The notes under the pieces were generated by a model. The model ran no database searches, was not told the DNA's origin, and saw nothing but the letters and a program-made list of their open reading frames with translations. From AG25 sp035517615 (lineage in GTDB: Bacteria > Gemmatimonadota > Gemmatimonadetes > Gemmatimonadales > GWC2-71-9), in the NCBI GenBank assembly GCA_035517615.1, contig DATIYM010000020.1, positions 62,001-126,000 of the forward strand: 64,000 nt of DNA. The letters run 5' to 3'. The position numbers were made by a program, and so were the translations under genes. Within the stretch, counting starts at the first letter, position 1, and every line of letters starts with the position of its first letter. Of this stretch, positions 33,450 through 40,077 are shown piece after piece.

Positions 33450-34328
33450 GTGAGTCATCTCCTCGCCCTCGCGCTCCTCGCGATCGACACCCTCGTGCGC
33501 GCCTGGCGCATTCAACTCGCGGTGTGGGCGTCCGGGGGCACGCTCGATTTCGTGAGCGCCGTACGGCTCAACCTCTACGGTGAAGCGGCATCCGCGCTCA
33601 CGCCGAATCGGCTTGGAGGCGAGCCGGCCCGCTTTCTGGGACTCAACGAAGCCCGCGTGCGTCCGGTAAAGAGCCTCGTCGCGATCGGTGTGGAAGTGAC
33701 CGCCGAATGGCCCGTGTTCGTCCTGCTCGGCGTGTTGCTCGTCGCTTATTACGTGCCGGACTGGCACATTGCCGCGCGTCACTGGCTCCGCCGGCATCGC
33801 GCGGAGCAGCTGGTGGCGGTGGAAGTCGTGGCGCTGCTCGTGCTGCTCGTGATTTACGCATTGCAACGCATGGCGCGCGCGGGCATGATCCGGCATCGCG
33901 TGCGCCGCCAGTGGCGCGTGGCGCTGGCGCACGTGCGTCGCGCGCCGGTGTGGGCGTTAGCGCTGGGCATGATCCTGACGGCTATCAGTATCGCCGCCCG
34001 GTCCTTGATCCTCCCCGCACTGGCCATGGATCTGCGGCCCCGACCGCCGTTCGCGCCGATGTTCTTCGGCGCGCTGGCATTGTTGCACGCGCCTCTGGTC
34101 CTGCCGCTCCCGTCGGGCGGCGGCGGCATTGAGGTCGCGTTTCTCTCGGGGTTCGCGGGGGACTTCGGGGAGCATCAGGTGGGGATGCTCGTGCTGTGGC
34201 GGTTCTACACGACCATCCTGCTCGCCGTGCTCGGCGGCATCGCGCTGATTCGGAGCGTCGGCTACCGAGCGGCCACGGAGCTGTTCAAGGTCGGCTGGGT
34301 ACGCCGCCGCAAAGAGCCCAAGGCCTGA
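33450..34328 (+). CDS. Flippase-like membrane protein (LPG_synthase_TM / YbhN family)
   Basis: A 292-residue integral membrane protein with about seven helices. It carries family features: RLNLYGEAASALTPNRLGGEPARFLGLNEARV near the N-terminus and LPLPSGGGGIEVAFLSGF in the second half. The family (UPF0104, lysylphosphatidylglycerol synthase membrane region) is thought to move lipids or lipid-linked intermediates across the membrane. The first membrane helix is right at the GTG start, and the upstream in-frame codon at 33432 is a stop, so the protein is slightly short at the N-terminus. It ends six bases before the minus-strand AhpD-like gene. Confidence 0.8.
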   Translation: MSHLLALALLAIDTLVRAWRIQLAVWASGGTLDFVSAVRLNLYGEAASALTPNRLGGEPARFLGLNEARVRPVKSLVAIGVEVTAEWPVFVLLGVLLVAYYVPDWHIAARHWLRRHRAEQLVAVEVVALLVLLVIYALQRMARAGMIRHRVRRQWRVALAHVRRAPVWALALGMILTAISIAARSLILPALAMDLRPRPPFAPMFFGALALLHAPLVLPLPSGGGGIEVAFLSGFAGDFGEHQVGMLVLWRFYTTILLAVLGGIALIRSVGYRAATELFKVGWVRRRKEPKA

Positions 34329-34334
34329 GCGCGC

Positions 34335-34877
34335 TTACCTCGTCGGCTCGACTCGCAAGCTATCGTTGAATCGATTGAAGTATTCCGTCATGCCGATCAC
34401 GAGCGTGATCTCGACGATCTGCCCGTCGTCCCACGCGCTCCGCAGTCTCGCGAACAGCTCATCCGTCACGTCGTGGCCGGAATGATGCACGACGTCGGCA
34501 TACTCGAGTGCGGTACGCCATCCGGGCTCGAGCGCTTGCAGCGCATCCGCCTCGCCCCGATCCTGAATGGCGTCGAGCAGCTCCGCGCTTGCTCCTTTCC
34601 GTCCTGCCAGGACAGTGTGCGAATTCAGTCAGTAGCGGCAGTGGTTGACGTGCGAGAGCCGTACCCACAGCAGCTCCTTCAGCAGTGCGGGGACGGTCCC
34701 TTCATTCATCACGGTGCGGAAATGCGCGATCATCGTTTGCAGGTGGAGCGGCCGGATCGCCACCGTGCGAAACATGTTGGGGACGTTCCCCCTCTCTCTG
34801 AGATACGTCTCAAAGATGGGCCTGACGTCTTCCGGGGCCGCATCGGGGGCGAGGGGCGGGATTCGGGGTGCGTTCAT
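34335..34877 (-). CDS. Selenocysteine-containing AhpD-like protein (carboxymuconolactone decarboxylase fold), CxxU
   Basis: Reading through TGA at 34631-34629 gives an uninterrupted 180-residue protein. The motif around it is VNHCRY-U-LNSHTVLAG, exactly the AhpD catalytic motif CxxC...H with the second Cys replaced (Cys80, Sec83). About 97 more codons continue in frame (LLDAIQD ... ALEYADVVHHSG ... MTEYFNRFNDSLRV) to TAA at 34335, all with clear family character. A hairpin with a GGC loop starts 13 bases after TGA. ATG 34877 is preferred over ATG 34949 because a good promoter occupies 34921-34949. AhpD-like CxxU proteins are a known selenoprotein class. It is convergent with the flippase-like gene. 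Confidence 0.88.
34599..34615 (-). promoter_or_regulatory. Candidate bacterial SECIS hairpin of the AhpD-like gene
   Basis: On the minus strand 34615-34609 pairs with 34605-34599 (seven pairs, one G-U) around the triloop GGC (34608-34606). The loop starts 20 bases after the TGA, and its first two bases are G, both matching the rules for bacterial SECIS elements. The core GTCCT-GGC-AGGAC is perfect. Confidence 0.75.
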
Positions 34878-34920
34878 GGGCTGTGGCTCCGCGGGGTTCG
34901 CGACTGGGGGTGCCTGGCGC

Positions 34921-34949
34921 ATTATCGTGAGGCGGGGGAGAGCCGTCAA
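34921..34949 (-). promoter_or_regulatory. Sigma70-type promoter of the AhpD-like selenoprotein
   Basis: On the minus strand TTGACG (34949-34944), a 17-base spacer and GATAAT (34926-34921) form a good promoter. Transcription would start near 34914, giving a leader of about 37 bases before ATG 34877. Confidence 0.7.
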
Positions 34950-35061
34950 ACGGGCTGCAGAACGCGCGGGCCGCCGTATTCTGCGGTAGAAAACGTCCCA
35001 TCCTGAACGGCTTTGCTACGCGTTTCAGGGCTGGCCCGCGCTTTGCCTTTCAGGAGGTCGC

Positions 35062-35162
35062 ATCGTTCTCCGTCCAGGGCAAACCACGGGTGACCGTGGG
35101 ACGCAAAGCCACAGGGTCTCGACGCAATCCGTTGAGACAGCCTAGCCGCCGGGAGTCGGATC
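35062..35162 (+). promoter_or_regulatory. c-di-GMP-I (GEMM-I) riboswitch upstream of the pilin gene
   Basis: The GEMM-I core is nearly identical to the Vibrio cholerae Vc2 aptamer: CAGGGCAAACC (35075-35085), a P2 hairpin closed by the GNRA loop GUGA (35090-35093), GGGACGCAAAGCC (35098-35110), a P3 hairpin (GTCTC/GAGAC arms at 35116-35120 and 35133-35137) and CCTAGCCGCC (35141-35150). Flanking bases can close P1; its exact limits are approximate. The ligand-contact region reads AGGGC as in c-di-GMP-binding members. A terminator and the pilin ribosome-binding site follow. The whole gene-free stretch 34878-35259 is accounted for by the AhpD promoter, this element and its expression platform. Confidence 0.92.
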
Positions 35163-35236
35163 GAAGCGGGCAGTCCGCTTCGGCCCAACACGCTCTCACG
35201 CCCTGCTGAATGGGGCGGAGGGCGTTTGCGTTTTCC
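35162..35236 (+). terminator. Expression platform of the riboswitch: hairpin plus intrinsic terminator
   Basis: A perfect 8-bp hairpin (35162-35169 with 35175-35182) follows the aptamer. Then comes ACGCCC (35198-35203) pairing with GGGCGT (35220-35225) and a T-rich tract (TTTGCGTTTT). This lies between aptamer and pilin start codon. It suggests that c-di-GMP binding decides whether transcription reaches the pilin gene. Confidence 0.7.
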
Positions 35237-35259
35237 TACACTCACTCAAGGAGGAACGC

Positions 35260-35679
35260 ATGTTGGGTCGTCGCGGCTTCACACTCATCGAGCTGCTCAT
35301 CGTGGTGGTCATCATCGGCATTCTCGCCGCCATCGCGATCCCGAAATTCGCCAACACGAAGGAAAAGGCGTACATCGCCTCGATGAAGTCCGACCTTCGG
35401 AACCTGGTTACCGCCGAAGAGGCCTATTTCGCCGACTCAGTGAAGTACTCGACCCAGGTGTCCTGCGCCAATCCGCCCGCCGCGGGTAAGGTGGCGTTCT
35501 GCACGACGACCGGAAACACGCTGGGCACGCCGACGGTGGGCACGGGCACGCAGGCGGGGTGGACGGCGAGCATCACGAACCTCAACACCACGAAGAGCTG
35601 CGCGATCTACGTGGGGGCAGTGACCCCCGCGGCCCCGGGGCAAACTACCGATCCGGAGGGCGCGCCGGTCTGCCGATAA
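35260..35679 (+). CDS. Type IV pilin-like protein (prepilin, PilA/PilE type)
   Basis: A 139-residue prepilin. A short basic leader (MLGRRG) is followed by the prepilin-peptidase site and methylated Phe in GFTLIELLIVVVIIGILAAI, the N-terminal helix used for assembly and membrane anchoring. Glu5 of the mature protein is present. The globular part has four cysteines (for example SCANPP, KSCAIYV, and near the end PVCR), which could form disulfide bonds. The start at ATG 35260 has AAGGAGGAA. It is a single-gene unit with riboswitch and terminator upstream and a strong terminator downstream, so c-di-GMP likely controls it directly. Major versus minor pilin is not decided. Confidence 0.92.
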   Translation: MLGRRGFTLIELLIVVVIIGILAAIAIPKFANTKEKAYIASMKSDLRNLVTAEEAYFADSVKYSTQVSCANPPAAGKVAFCTTTGNTLGTPTVGTGTQAGWTASITNLNTTKSCAIYVGAVTPAAPGQTTDPEGAPVCR

Positions 35680-35706
35680 TCCTCCTGGCTGGGTAAGTCG
35701 GTCTCA

Positions 35707-35742
35707 TCGAGCGGCGGCCGGTTCGGCGCCGCTCGACGTTTT
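35707..35742 (+). terminator. Rho-independent terminator of the pilin gene
   Basis: TCGAGCGGCG (35707-35716) pairs perfectly with 35727-35736 around a ten-base loop, followed by CGTTTTATC. It ends the pilin transcript 28 bases after the stop. Confidence 0.88.
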
Positions 35743-35760
35743 ATCCCTTACATTCTTGCC

Positions 35761-37251
35761 ATGCCCGACTCGTGGCTCGATACGGACGGCCCCCGTGCGG
35801 AGCGCACCAGCGCTCCCGCGCGGGCATTTCGCATCGAACGCGATCCGCTGGGCGAGCTCGCGGTCCCCGTGGACGCGCTGTATGGCATTCAGACCGAGCG
35901 CGCGCGGCAGAATTTCCCGATCTCCGGGCTGCTCCCGCTGGCGCGGTTCGTCACCGCCGTCGTCGCGATCAAGAAAGCCGCGGCACTCACCCATCGGGAA
36001 ACGGGCCGCCTCGAGCGCCGGCTCGCCGACGCGATCGTGCAGGCGGCGGACGAGGTGCTCGGGGGGGAACACCGTGATCAGTTCGTGGTCGATCCCTATC
36101 AGGCCGGGGCGGGCACCTCGCACAACATGAACTGCAACGAGGTGCTCGCCAATCGCGCCAACGAGCTGCTCGGCGGCCGCCGTGGCGAATACATGCCGGT
36201 TCATCCGAACGATCACGTCAACATGGCGCAGTCCACGAACGACGTGATCCCCACGGCGATTCGCCTCGCCGCCCTGCTCGAAATGGCGGCCTTGCTGGAA
36301 GCGCAGGAACAGCTCGCCAGGGCGTTCCTCGCCCGGGGCCAGGCATTCGATTCGATCCTCAAATCCGCTCGCACCCATTTGCAGGACGCCACTCCGATTC
36401 GGCTCGGCCAGGAATTCACGGCGTACGGACGCATCTGCGAGCGCAGTCGCGAGCGAGTGGCCCGTGCCGCCGATCCGCTGCGCGAGCTGGGCATTGGCGG
36501 CAGCGCGGTCGGCACCGGGCTCAATGTCGAGCCAGCGTACCCGAAGCTCGTGGTGCGGCATCTCCAGGAAATCACCGGGCTCACGCTCCGCGAGGGATCC
36601 GACCGAGTCCAGCTGATGCAGTCTCTGGGAGATGTGACGGGGTTCTCGGGTGCGCTTCGCGCCTACGCCGCGGACTTGGGCAAAATCGCAAGCGATATCC
36701 GGCTGCTCGCGTCGGGTCCCCGCACCGGGTTCGCCGAAATCAATCTGCCTCCCGTGCAACCGGGATCGAGCATCATGCCGGGAAAAGTGAACCCTTCGAT
36801 CGCCGAGATGGTGAACATGGTGTGCTATCAGGTGATCGGAAATGACGTGTGCGTAGGCGTGGCGGCTGAAGCGGGACAGCTCGAGCTCAACGTGATGATG
36901 CCGGTGATCGCGCACAACCTCCTGTTCACCATGATGATTCTCGCGAACGCGACCCGCGTCTTCGCCGAGCGCTGCGTCTCCGGGATCACGGCCGACGCGG
37001 AGCAGTGCGCCTACTGGCTCGAACGCAGTCCCGCCATCGTAACCGCCCTCGCGCCGCGGATCGGCTACGCCGAAGCGGCGCGGCTCGCCAAGGAAGCGGT
37101 GGCTCAGAACGTCACGGTCCGGGAGCTGGTCAGGCGCAAGGGCTTGCTCAGTGATGCCGAACTCGACCAGGTGCTCGACCTCCGTGCTATGACTGAACTT
37201 GGGGTACCTGGAGCCCGGCCCCCAAAGCCTGCGGGCGACGCCGGGCATTGA
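35761..37251 (+). CDS. aspA: Aspartate ammonia-lyase (fumarase/aspartase superfamily)
   Basis: This 496-residue lyase contains the superfamily signature GSSIMPGKVNP and LYGIQTERARQNFPISG, HPNDHVNMAQSTNDVIPTA and AAEAGQLELNVMMPVIAHN. The ISG segment and the VCYQVIGND stretch after the signature look more like aspartase than class II fumarase, which usually has a different substrate loop. It would release ammonia from aspartate to give fumarate; fumarase activity is the alternative. ATG 35761 sits six bases after TACATT, a possible -10 box. The N-terminal 25 residues are an extra, poorly conserved extension. Confidence 0.8.
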   Translation: MPDSWLDTDGPRAERTSAPARAFRIERDPLGELAVPVDALYGIQTERARQNFPISGLLPLARFVTAVVAIKKAAALTHRETGRLERRLADAIVQAADEVLGGEHRDQFVVDPYQAGAGTSHNMNCNEVLANRANELLGGRRGEYMPVHPNDHVNMAQSTNDVIPTAIRLAALLEMAALLEAQEQLARAFLARGQAFDSILKSARTHLQDATPIRLGQEFTAYGRICERSRERVARAADPLRELGIGGSAVGTGLNVEPAYPKLVVRHLQEITGLTLREGSDRVQLMQSLGDVTGFSGALRAYAADLGKIASDIRLLASGPRTGFAEINLPPVQPGSSIMPGKVNPSIAEMVNMVCYQVIGNDVCVGVAAEAGQLELNVMMPVIAHNLLFTMMILANATRVFAERCVSGITADAEQCAYWLERSPAIVTALAPRIGYAEAARLAKEAVAQNVTVRELVRRKGLLSDAELDQVLDLRAMTELGVPGARPPKPAGDAGH

Positions 37252-37276
37252 AACCCGACTTATCGCATCGCATATT
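37248..37276 (+). promoter_or_regulatory. Rrf2 gene promoter with overlapping operator-like dyad
   Basis: TTGAAA (37248-37253), 17 bases and CATATT (37271-37276) form a promoter that starts on the aspartase stop. Within it AAACCCGAC (37251-37259), seven bases, then ATCGCATAT is an imperfect version of the dyad found before the rhodanese gene. This suggests autoregulation. Confidence 0.5.
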
Positions 37277-37281
37277 GAGGC

Positions 37282-37737
37282 ATGCGAATCACCACCTGGG
37301 GTGAATACGGCCTGATCGTCTCCGTGAGCCTGGCACGGCGGGCGGGAGAAGGTCCGGTCGCCGCTCGGGAGTTGGCTGAGCAGGAGCGGCTGCCCCATGA
37401 TTACGTCGAACAGATCCTGCTGCGCCTGCGGCGTGCGGGTCTGGTGGAGTCGGTTCGGGGAGCCAAGGGCGGCTACCAGCTCGCCCGCTCGCCCGAGCAT
37501 GTCACCGTCAAAGACGTCATTTCCGCCTCAGAGCACGTCACCTTCGAAGTCAACTGCGACGCCCATCCTGTCGACCCGCACCGATGTAGCCGGGACGCGT
37601 CGTGCAGCATCCGGCCGGTGTGGCGGATGCTCGAACAGCGTGTCAACGAGCTGCTGTCGAGCATTTCGCTCGCCGACCTGACGACGCACGACGAGCCGAC
37701 CGTCTATCAGATTACTGGAGTAATGGTCGGGAACTAG
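37282..37737 (+). CDS. Rrf2-family transcriptional regulator with Fe-S-type cysteines
   Basis: A 151-residue regulator with the Rrf2 winged-helix: MRITTWGEYGL at the start, ARELAEQERLPHDYVEQILLRLRRAGLVESVRGAKGGYQLA as helix-turn-helix and wing. Cys92, Cys102 and Cys108 lie in the region that binds the [2Fe-2S] cluster in IscR and related sensors. It probably senses Fe-S or sulfur status. Downstream are rhodanese, CysM, JAMM protease and CysO-MoeZ, all sulfur-handling genes. A perfect palindrome of IscR-like spacing sits before the rhodanese gene and an imperfect one before this gene. Confidence 0.9.
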   Translation: MRITTWGEYGLIVSVSLARRAGEGPVAARELAEQERLPHDYVEQILLRLRRAGLVESVRGAKGGYQLARSPEHVTVKDVISASEHVTFEVNCDAHPVDPHRCSRDASCSIRPVWRMLEQRVNELLSSISLADLTTHDEPTVYQITGVMVGN

Positions 37738-37769
37738 CCTCACTACAACATCGTTTTTTTTCTGATCCC

Positions 37770-37794
37770 AAACCCGACTGGCGACGTCGGGTTT
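37770..37794 (+). promoter_or_regulatory. Perfect palindrome, candidate Rrf2 operator of the sulfur operon
   Basis: AAACCCGAC (37770-37778) and GTCGGGTTT (37786-37794) are perfect 9-bp arms separated by seven bases. The GAC-N7-GTC spacing equals that of IscR type-1 sites. No T-tract follows, so a terminator is less likely. It lies 32 bases before the rhodanese start. Confidence 0.65.
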
Positions 37795-37826
37795 CGATCT
37801 CGTATTTGGATCACAGGGGAGACACT

Positions 37827-38678
37827 ATGGTGGACTACGCGCATCCGGAGGTGCTGGTCTCGACAGCATGGGTCGGCGAGCATCTCCATGATCCCGACAT
37901 CCGGCTGATCGAAGTCGATGTCGACACGACGGCATACGATTCGGGCCACATCGAGGGAGCGGTGGGCTGGAACTGGCAGTCACAGCTCAACGACCGGCTG
38001 CGGCGCGACATTCCCGACGCGCGCGCATTTGCGGACCTACTGAGCGCGGCTGGAGTGACGCCGAAGACTGCGGTCGTGCTGTACGGAGACAACAACAACT
38101 GGTTCGCCGCGTTCGCATTCTGGCTGCTGCAGCTGTACGGCCACAAGCGCGTGCGGCTGATGAACGGTGGACGCGCGAAGTGGGTTGCCGAGCAGCGCGC
38201 GCTCGTCACCGCGCCAGCCAACGTAGCGCGCACGAACTATCCCGCGCCAAAGCGGGCCAACACCGCGCTGCGCGCCAAGCGCCCGGATATCGAGCGGGCG
38301 CTGCGCGGCAAGTCGATCGGTCTCGTGGATGTGCGTTCGCCCGCCGAATTCGTGGGCGATATCGTTGCTCCGCCAGGAATGACCGAAACCGCACAACGCG
38401 CGGGCCACATTCCCGGCGCGCACAACGTGCCCTGGGCTCAGGCGGTGGCTCCCGATGGCACATTCAAACCGCGCGAAGAGTTGGAGCGCTTGTATCGTCA
38501 GGCGGGCGTGCTCGACCGTGACGAGGTCATCGCGTACTGCCGCATCGGCGAACGCTCGAGCCACACGTGGTTCGCGCTCAAATACCTGCTCGGCGTGGAC
38601 AAGGTCCGAAATTATGATGGCTCGTGGACCGAGTGGGGCAATCTGATCGGGGCGCCAATTGTGAAGGGGAGCGAGTGA
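37827..38678 (+). CDS. Thiosulfate sulfurtransferase (two-domain rhodanese)
   Basis: A 283-residue tandem rhodanese. The N-terminal inactive domain includes GHIEGAVGWNWQSQLND. The C-terminal domain has the active-site loop CRIGERSSHTWF with catalytic Cys238, the form seen in thiosulfate sulfurtransferases (CRxGxR). It transfers sulfane sulfur to thiols. ATG 37827 is chosen because GGGGAG lies six bases upstream; a longer frame to 37602 overlaps the regulator and is a shadow. The stop overlaps the cysM start (GTGA), making it the first gene of a sulfur-assimilation operon. Confidence 0.92.
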   Translation: MVDYAHPEVLVSTAWVGEHLHDPDIRLIEVDVDTTAYDSGHIEGAVGWNWQSQLNDRLRRDIPDARAFADLLSAAGVTPKTAVVLYGDNNNWFAAFAFWLLQLYGHKRVRLMNGGRAKWVAEQRALVTAPANVARTNYPAPKRANTALRAKRPDIERALRGKSIGLVDVRSPAEFVGDIVAPPGMTETAQRAGHIPGAHNVPWAQAVAPDGTFKPREELERLYRQAGVLDRDEVIAYCRIGERSSHTWFALKYLLGVDKVRNYDGSWTEWGNLIGAPIVKGSE

Positions 38679-39628
38679 AAACGGCGGCGGATCGGCGGAC
38701 CGGCGGACCGGCGGTCCGTGGAGACTTCATCGAGCCGATATTGTGGAGTCTTGTTGGGAACACGCCGTTGCTCCCGCTCGATCCGCCGATCCGCCCATCC
38801 GCCGGTCCGCCCGTCTTTCTCAAGGCCGAGTGGTTCAATCCGGGCGGCAGCGTCAAGGATCGGCCGGCCCTGTTCATTTTGCGTGATGGAGTGGCGCGAC
38901 GCGCGCTGCCGGGAAAGCGCCTGCTCGATGCCACGAGCGGGAATACCGGCATCGCGTACGCGATGCTCGGAGCCGCGGCCGGCATTGGCGTGACGCTGTG
39001 TGTGCCGGCAAACGCCAGCGTTGAGCGCAAGGTGCTGCTCGAGGCCTACGGCGCCGACGTCATCTACACCGATCCACTCGAGGGGACGGATGGCGCGATC
39101 CGCCGCGCGCAGTCGCTTGCGGCCGCGGAGCCCGACCGCTACTGGTACGCCGACCAGTACAACAATCCCGCGAACCCGGAAGCGCACGCGATCACCACCG
39201 CTCAGGAGATCTGGCGTCAGACCGAAGGCCGCGTCACGCGGCTCGTCGCCGGACTGGGCACGACCGGAACGCTCATGGGAACGGGTCGGCGGCTGCGCGA
39301 GCTGAGCCCGAACATCGAGTTGGTCGCGGTCCAGCCCGAGGGGCCGTTTCACGGGCTCGAAGGTCTCAAGCATCTGGCTACCGCCATCGTCCCCGGCATC
39401 TACAATCCCTCGATTCCCGACCGCACGGAGTTCGTCGCCACCGAGGCTGCCGAAGCCATGGTGCGCCGACTGGCGCGTGAGGCCGGGCTATTTGTGGGCT
39501 GGTCAGCCGGTGCCGCCGTGGTCGCGGCCGAGCGGCTTCCGGGCTCCGCGCTGACCGTCGTGATTGCCCCCGATTCGGGCATGCGCTACCTGAGCGAGCG
39601 CGAGCGGGTCGAGGGCACCGCGCTATGA
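38675..39628 (+). CDS. cysM: Cysteine synthase, CysM type (sulfur-carrier dependent)
   Basis: A 317-residue PLP enzyme of the beta-substituting family. The PLP lysine is Lys61 in NPGGSVKDRPAL, followed by the substrate loop SGNTG (ATSGNTGIAYAML) and the glycine loop GLGTTGTLMGTGR. The next two genes encode a JAMM protease and a CysO-like carrier. So it most resembles mycobacterial CysM, which uses O-phosphoserine and CysO thiocarboxylate instead of sulfide. The N-terminus and the loop after VGNTPLLPL are encoded by CGGCGGAT-type repeats forming an inverted pair, which may be inserted repeat DNA tolerated in frame. Confidence 0.9.
   Translation: MKTAADRRTGGPAVRGDFIEPILWSLVGNTPLLPLDPPIRPSAGPPVFLKAEWFNPGGSVKDRPALFILRDGVARRALPGKRLLDATSGNTGIAYAMLGAAAGIGVTLCVPANASVERKVLLEAYGADVIYTDPLEGTDGAIRRAQSLAAAEPDRYWYADQYNNPANPEAHAITTAQEIWRQTEGRVTRLVAGLGTTGTLMGTGRRLRELSPNIELVAVQPEGPFHGLEGLKHLATAIVPGIYNPSIPDRTEFVATEAAEAMVRRLAREAGLFVGWSAGAAVVAAERLPGSALTVVIAPDSGMRYLSERERVEGTAL
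38682..38813 (+). repeat. Inverted GC-rich repeat pair inside cysM
   Basis: The left copy 38682-38718 is built of CGGCGGA(T/C) units. The right copy 38779-38813 is built of the complementary TCCGCC(G/C) units. They face each other across 60 bases within the coding region and encode Arg/Gly/Pro-rich segments that lie outside the catalytic motifs. Confidence 0.7.
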
Positions 39629-40077
39629 CGCTGTTCCTGGACGCGAACTTCGTCGCGGCAATTCGCCGCCAGGGCGAAGCGGACTATCCACGAGAGACCT
39701 GTGGCCTGATGGCGGGATCAAAGCGAGGCGAGAGCACGCGCGTGACGCGTCTCGTTCCCGTGACCAACACCCGGACCGATTCGGCGCACAATCGCTATCT
39801 TATCGACCCAGAAGAATACCGGCGGGCGCAGATCGAGCTCGACGCCGCGGGTCTCGAGATCGTCGGTATCTATCATTCGCACCCCGACCACCCGGCGCAG
39901 CCATCCGAGTTCGATCGGGAACATGCGCTGCCGTGGTGGAGCTATGTGATTGTGAGAGTCGCGGCGGGACATGCGCAGGAGGTTCGCAGTTGGCGACTCG
40001 TGGACGATCGTTCGATGTTTCAAGAGGAATCCATAACGCAAGACGAACGGAAGGTTGCATGGCAGTCACCGTCCTGA
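39625..40077 (+). CDS. mec: JAMM/MPN metalloprotease, Mec-like (cysteine release from CysO)
   Basis: A 150-residue zinc peptidase with the complete JAMM motif: Glu24 in YPRETCGLMAG, and HSHP...S..D as His84, His86, Ser94, Asp97. In mycobacteria the homologue Mec+ cuts cysteine from the C-terminus of CysO after CysM has added it. It overlaps cysM by four bases (ATGA) and the CysO-MoeZ fusion by 19 bases. Because the carrier here is fused to another domain, this protease could also cut the fusion. Confidence 0.9.
   Translation: MTLFLDANFVAAIRRQGEADYPRETCGLMAGSKRGESTRVTRLVPVTNTRTDSAHNRYLIDPEEYRRAQIELDAAGLEIVGIYHSHPDHPAQPSEFDREHALPWWSYVIVRVAAGHAQEVRSWRLVDDRSMFQEESITQDERKVAWQSPS

Noticed and set aside
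35707..35736. Inverted repeat as a second riboswitch stem
   Set aside because: It lies after the pilin stop and is followed by a T-run, so it is an ordinary terminator.
37770..37794. The palindrome after the Rrf2 gene as a terminator
   Set aside because: No T-run follows on the plus strand, and its arm spacing and partial recurrence in the Rrf2 promoter fit an operator better.
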